DNA from: Panaeolus papilionaceus
Taxonomy: Eukaryota > Basidiomycota > Agaricomycetes > Agaricales
Direction: 5' to 3'
Assembly (NCBI GenBank): GCA_015501605.1
Contig: JADNRZ010000008.1
Span: 1,922,001-1,986,000, forward strand
DNA length: 64,000 nt
Every line of letters starts with the position of its first letter. Position 1 is the stretch's first letter. Positions 61,417 through 64,000 of the stretch are shown one piece after another. The notes beneath the pieces are model-generated. The model was not told where the DNA came from. It did not search any database and worked only from the letters and a program-made list of their open reading frames with translations. The position numbers were made by a program, and so were the translations under genes.

Positions 61417-64000
61417 CTCCCCCTTTCCCGCGGTGATGCCAATCTCATGAGTGAGATTCTGATGCTGAGGTCGAGATAGACCCTTGGTGAATAAGTCTGC
61501 GAGGTTGAGTCCCGTTTTGATGTATACGAGATTGAGGGTTCCGGTAGTGACGTGATCACGAAGGAAATGAAGGTTGATATCGATGTGTTTGGTGCGCGCG
61601 TGAAATTCAGGGTGATGAGCGATAGCAACAGTAGCTTGATTGTCGGAGAAAATAGTGGAAGTGGGAGGAAGGTAAATTCCCAGCTCCGTGAGAAGCTGTC
61701 GGTGCCAGAGAACCTGTTTAGCAGTGTGAGTGGCAGCAATATACTCAGCTTCGGCAGTTGAAAGAGCAACAGTCGCTTGCTTCTTTGAACTCCAAGAGAC
61801 GGCGCCTCCAGCCATGTTGAGAACATATCCGCTGACGGATTTTCGGTCGGGATCGTTGGCCCAGTCGGAGTCAGTGAAGATTTGAAGGTCGGTGTCAAGT
61901 AAATCTTTGTGACCTCCATAGGTGAGACAGTGATCCTTGGTCCCTTTGAGATAACGAAAGACACGTTTGACAGCGGTCCAGTGTTGAGGTCGGGGATCGG
62001 AAGTGTACTGAGCGAGTTTGTGAACCGAATAACAGATATCGGGTTGTGTGCCATTCGCGAGGTACATGAGCGAGCCGATCATGTTGGCATAGCCGTATGT
62101 CGTTCGTGCGTCGGGTTCGGGTTCGCCAGGTGATGTAGAGTTGGTTTTGGCGTCAAGATCGACATTTGGATCGAGTGGTGTGGATACAGGGTTAGCGTTA
62201 TCGAGTCCGAAACGTTCGAGGAGCGCGCTGATGTAGTGAGTTTGTGATAAAGTGATTCGGTGATCGTCCTGAGCGATTTGGATGCCTACAATGAGCTTCG
62301 GCGCACCTAGGGACTTGACTTCGAAATATTGGTTGAGTTCTGCCTCGGATCGGTCGTTGAGAGCGTCGGAGGTGGATATGGAAAGGATGTCGTCGACCCA
62401 GATGACCAGAAATGTGAAGTCGTCGCCGATTTCGCGAAGGTAGCAGCAGTAGTCGGATTTGAGCTGCTTGTAGCCAAGTTCTTCGAGCTTCGAGTTGAGT
62501 TCTTGGTTCCAGACGTTCCCTGCCTGCTTGAGACCGTAAAGTGAGCGTTTCAGAACGCAGACGCGTCCCGTTCCATCGTCGTAGCCTGGCGGTTGCTTCA
62601 TGTAGAGTTCCTCTTTGAGCTTTCCATGTAGGTAAGCGCCCTTAATGTCGAATTGTCGTAATTTGAGGTTGTGCACTGCTGAGAATGCAAGGAGCGTGCG
62701 TAGAGTGTCGAAGCGCATTACTGGTGCGAAGGTTCCGTCATAGTCGTAGTCCTGGCCCGGAATCTGAGTGAAACCTCTCGCTACTAGCCTCGCCTTGTAC
62801 TTCACAACTTCTCCCAGCTCATTCGTCTTCTTATCGAACACCCAGCGCGAGTCTATCGCTTCTCTTCCCTCTGGAAGGTCGTCCAAGACCCAGGTCCCCA
62901 TCTTCTCCAGGTTCGTCATCTCGTCGTCCGCTGCACTGTCCCATTTCTCTCCTTCAGGTCCTGATCGCGCCTCCTCGATTGTCCTTGGAATATCGGATCG
63001 GTTGGCTCGTGATAGGAATGCTCGTTCGAGTATTTCTTCTTCAACGGCCATTCGAGAGGCTTGAGCCGTTCGAATCTTTGCTCTGGTCGACTCTGTGTGT
63101 CTGGTAACGTCGGGAGGTTGTGGTGATGATGCTGGTGATGGTGTATAGCGTCTGGGAGCGGGGAAGCGTGCTGCTGGATTGTTGAGGAGTTTATAGTCGG
63201 TGTTGTTGCTTCGAGGTCGTAGGGATCGTTCAGGAGGTTCTGTAGTTGGCGTTTCTGGGGTAGAAGTCGAAGGTTTCGAAGGTGGTGAAGGTGGCGTGTC
63301 TGGAATAGATTCAGTCTCCCCCTCAGACCGCATACCTGAACCGTTCTCCCCCTCAGCCATAATACCTGGCACTTCTGCTATCTCCAACTCCCCCGGCTCG
63401 TCATTTTCATTAAACGCGAAGTTTCGGCTGACCTTAACGTTTCGTTTTGAGGGGTCGTAGTAGCGAATTGATTTCGAACCGTCCATAAAACCCATAAGCT
63501 TCATTTTGTGTGATTTTGGTGCTAGTTTTGAGTGTTGTGATTCGTCGAGTACCCAGACGTCGGATCCGAACTCCCTGAGGTGTGAGATATCTGGTTTGCG
63601 TCCAGTCCAGGCTTCGTAAGGTGTTTTGTCATTAAGAGCTCGAGTGGGGGCGCGATTTCGAAGGTAAGCGGCGTGTGCAACGGCTTCGTCCCAAAGGAAG
63701 AAAGGCAAGTCTTTCGCTATGAGCATAGCCCGTGCAAGTTCCAGTAACGTTCGGTTGAATCGTTCTGCGACGCCGTTTTGTGAGGGTGAATAAGGAGCTG
63801 TGGGTTCAATTTCGATGCCTTCTGAGCGCGCCAGCACTTTCAGCTTCTCGTTAATCAGTTCTGTGCCGTTGTCGAAGCGCATGAATCGGGGGGTGCGTCC
63901 CTGTCGTTTCAAAATGGTGAGGTGATCTTTGATTCTGTTGAACGCTTCAGCTTTGTTGTGAAGAAATAAAACGGTAACGTAGCAGGTGTTGTTGTCTGTA
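61411..64000 (-). CDS. Ty1/copia pol polyprotein, 3' part
   Basis: Open from the window edge (64000) to TGA at 61413-61411, over 860 codons without a break; the 5' part is outside. Order: end of the integrase core (MRFDNGTE ... YSPSQNGVAERFNRTLLELA with the catalytic Glu), integrase C-terminal Pro/Ser-rich region, then reverse transcriptase (WVFDKKTN, YKARLVARGFTQ, RQFDIKGAYLHGKL, LKRSLYGLKQA, WVDDIL active site) and RNase H (FTDSDWANDPDRKSVSGYV, SWSSKKQATVALSTAEAEY, DLFTKGL). The gene order integrase before RT marks it as copia, not gypsy. The stop codon lies six bases inside the 3' LTR. The long intact frame suggests a fairly recent copy. Confidence 0.93.
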   Translation of the reverse strand, partial: TDNNTCYVTVLFLHNKAEAFNRIKDHLTILKRQGRTPRFMRFDNGTELINEKLKVLARSEGIEIEPTAPYSPSQNGVAERFNRTLLELARAMLIAKDLPFFLWDEAVAHAAYLRNRAPTRALNDKTPYEAWTGRKPDISHLREFGSDVWVLDESQHSKLAPKSHKMKLMGFMDGSKSIRYYDPSKRNVKVSRNFAFNENDEPGELEIAEVPGIMAEGENGSGMRSEGETESIPDTPPSPPSKPSTSTPETPTTEPPERSLRPRSNNTDYKLLNNPAARFPAPRRYTPSPASSPQPPDVTRHTESTRAKIRTAQASRMAVEEEILERAFLSRANRSDIPRTIEEARSGPEGEKWDSAADDEMTNLEKMGTWVLDDLPEGREAIDSRWVFDKKTNELGEVVKYKARLVARGFTQIPGQDYDYDGTFAPVMRFDTLRTLLAFSAVHNLKLRQFDIKGAYLHGKLKEELYMKQPPGYDDGTGRVCVLKRSLYGLKQAGNVWNQELNSKLEELGYKQLKSDYCCYLREIGDDFTFLVIWVDDILSISTSDALNDRSEAELNQYFEVKSLGAPKLIVGIQIAQDDHRITLSQTHYISALLERFGLDNANPVSTPLDPNVDLDAKTNSTSPGEPEPDARTTYGYANMIGSLMYLANGTQPDICYSVHKLAQYTSDPRPQHWTAVKRVFRYLKGTKDHCLTYGGHKDLLDTDLQIFTDSDWANDPDRKSVSGYVLNMAGGAVSWSSKKQATVALSTAEAEYIAATHTAKQVLWHRQLLTELGIYLPPTSTIFSDNQATVAIAHHPEFHARTKHIDINLHFLRDHVTTGTLNLVYIKTGLNLADLFTKGLSRPQHQNLTHEIGITAGKGEC

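Noticed and set aside
1..64000. tRNA or rRNA genes
   Set aside because: I saw no convincing cloverleaf or rRNA segment on reading; a tRNA scan was not possible here.

Overview
The window looks like nuclear DNA of a basidiomycete fungus, most likely a mushroom-forming Agaricomycete. Genes are split by many short introns (mostly 50-80 nt, GT-AG), and the gene set fits: an astacin-type metallopeptidase, a GPR1/FUN34/YaaH transporter, a cyanovirin-N homologue, a broken Agaricus-type fruit-body lectin, and hAT, Ty1/copia and small LTR elements. All gene models were spliced by hand; exon sums are multiples of three in every complete model.

Left part (about 1-23 kb) is gene-bearing. In order: an astacin-like peptidase with seven C-terminal propeller-like repeats (minus); an unrecognised 672-aa Ser/Pro-rich protein (minus); a gene-poor stretch with a 1.25-kb inverted-repeat element; a 617-aa coiled-coil protein (plus); then a cluster of six related glyoxalase/VOC-like genes on the minus strand. 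The five intact ones share one phase-2 intron and end in a hydrophobic, basic-flanked tail. The second copy has lost its 3' half beside an 833-bp TA-flanked inverted-repeat element. A P-loop GTPase-like gene (plus), an acetate/ammonium-type transporter, a possible small membrane protein and a lectin pseudogene lie among the cluster.

Middle part (about 23.7-49.5 kb) is almost free of genes. It consists of degenerate units of roughly 260-330 bp, each carrying a dyad (CCACCGAG ... CTCGGTGG, about 110 nt apart). Orientation is plus at 23.7-30.5 kb, minus at 30.5-41 kb, plus again at 43.4-49.5 kb. The stretches 30.5-36.35 and 43.4-49.5 kb are diverged inverted copies of each other. Two hAT-like non-autonomous elements sit inside. 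A secreted CVNH protein gene lies in the spacer between the arms.

Right part (50-64 kb) is a second GTPase-like gene with the same exon layout as the first. Its last codons are interrupted by a 3.9-kb hAT element whose first three bases (TAG) act as the gene's stop. The hAT transposase is complete except for one in-frame TGA near its end. Further right are a 1,766-bp LTR retroelement with identical LTRs and one KH-domain/RGG protein, and the 3' part of an intact Ty1/copia pol that runs off the window edge.
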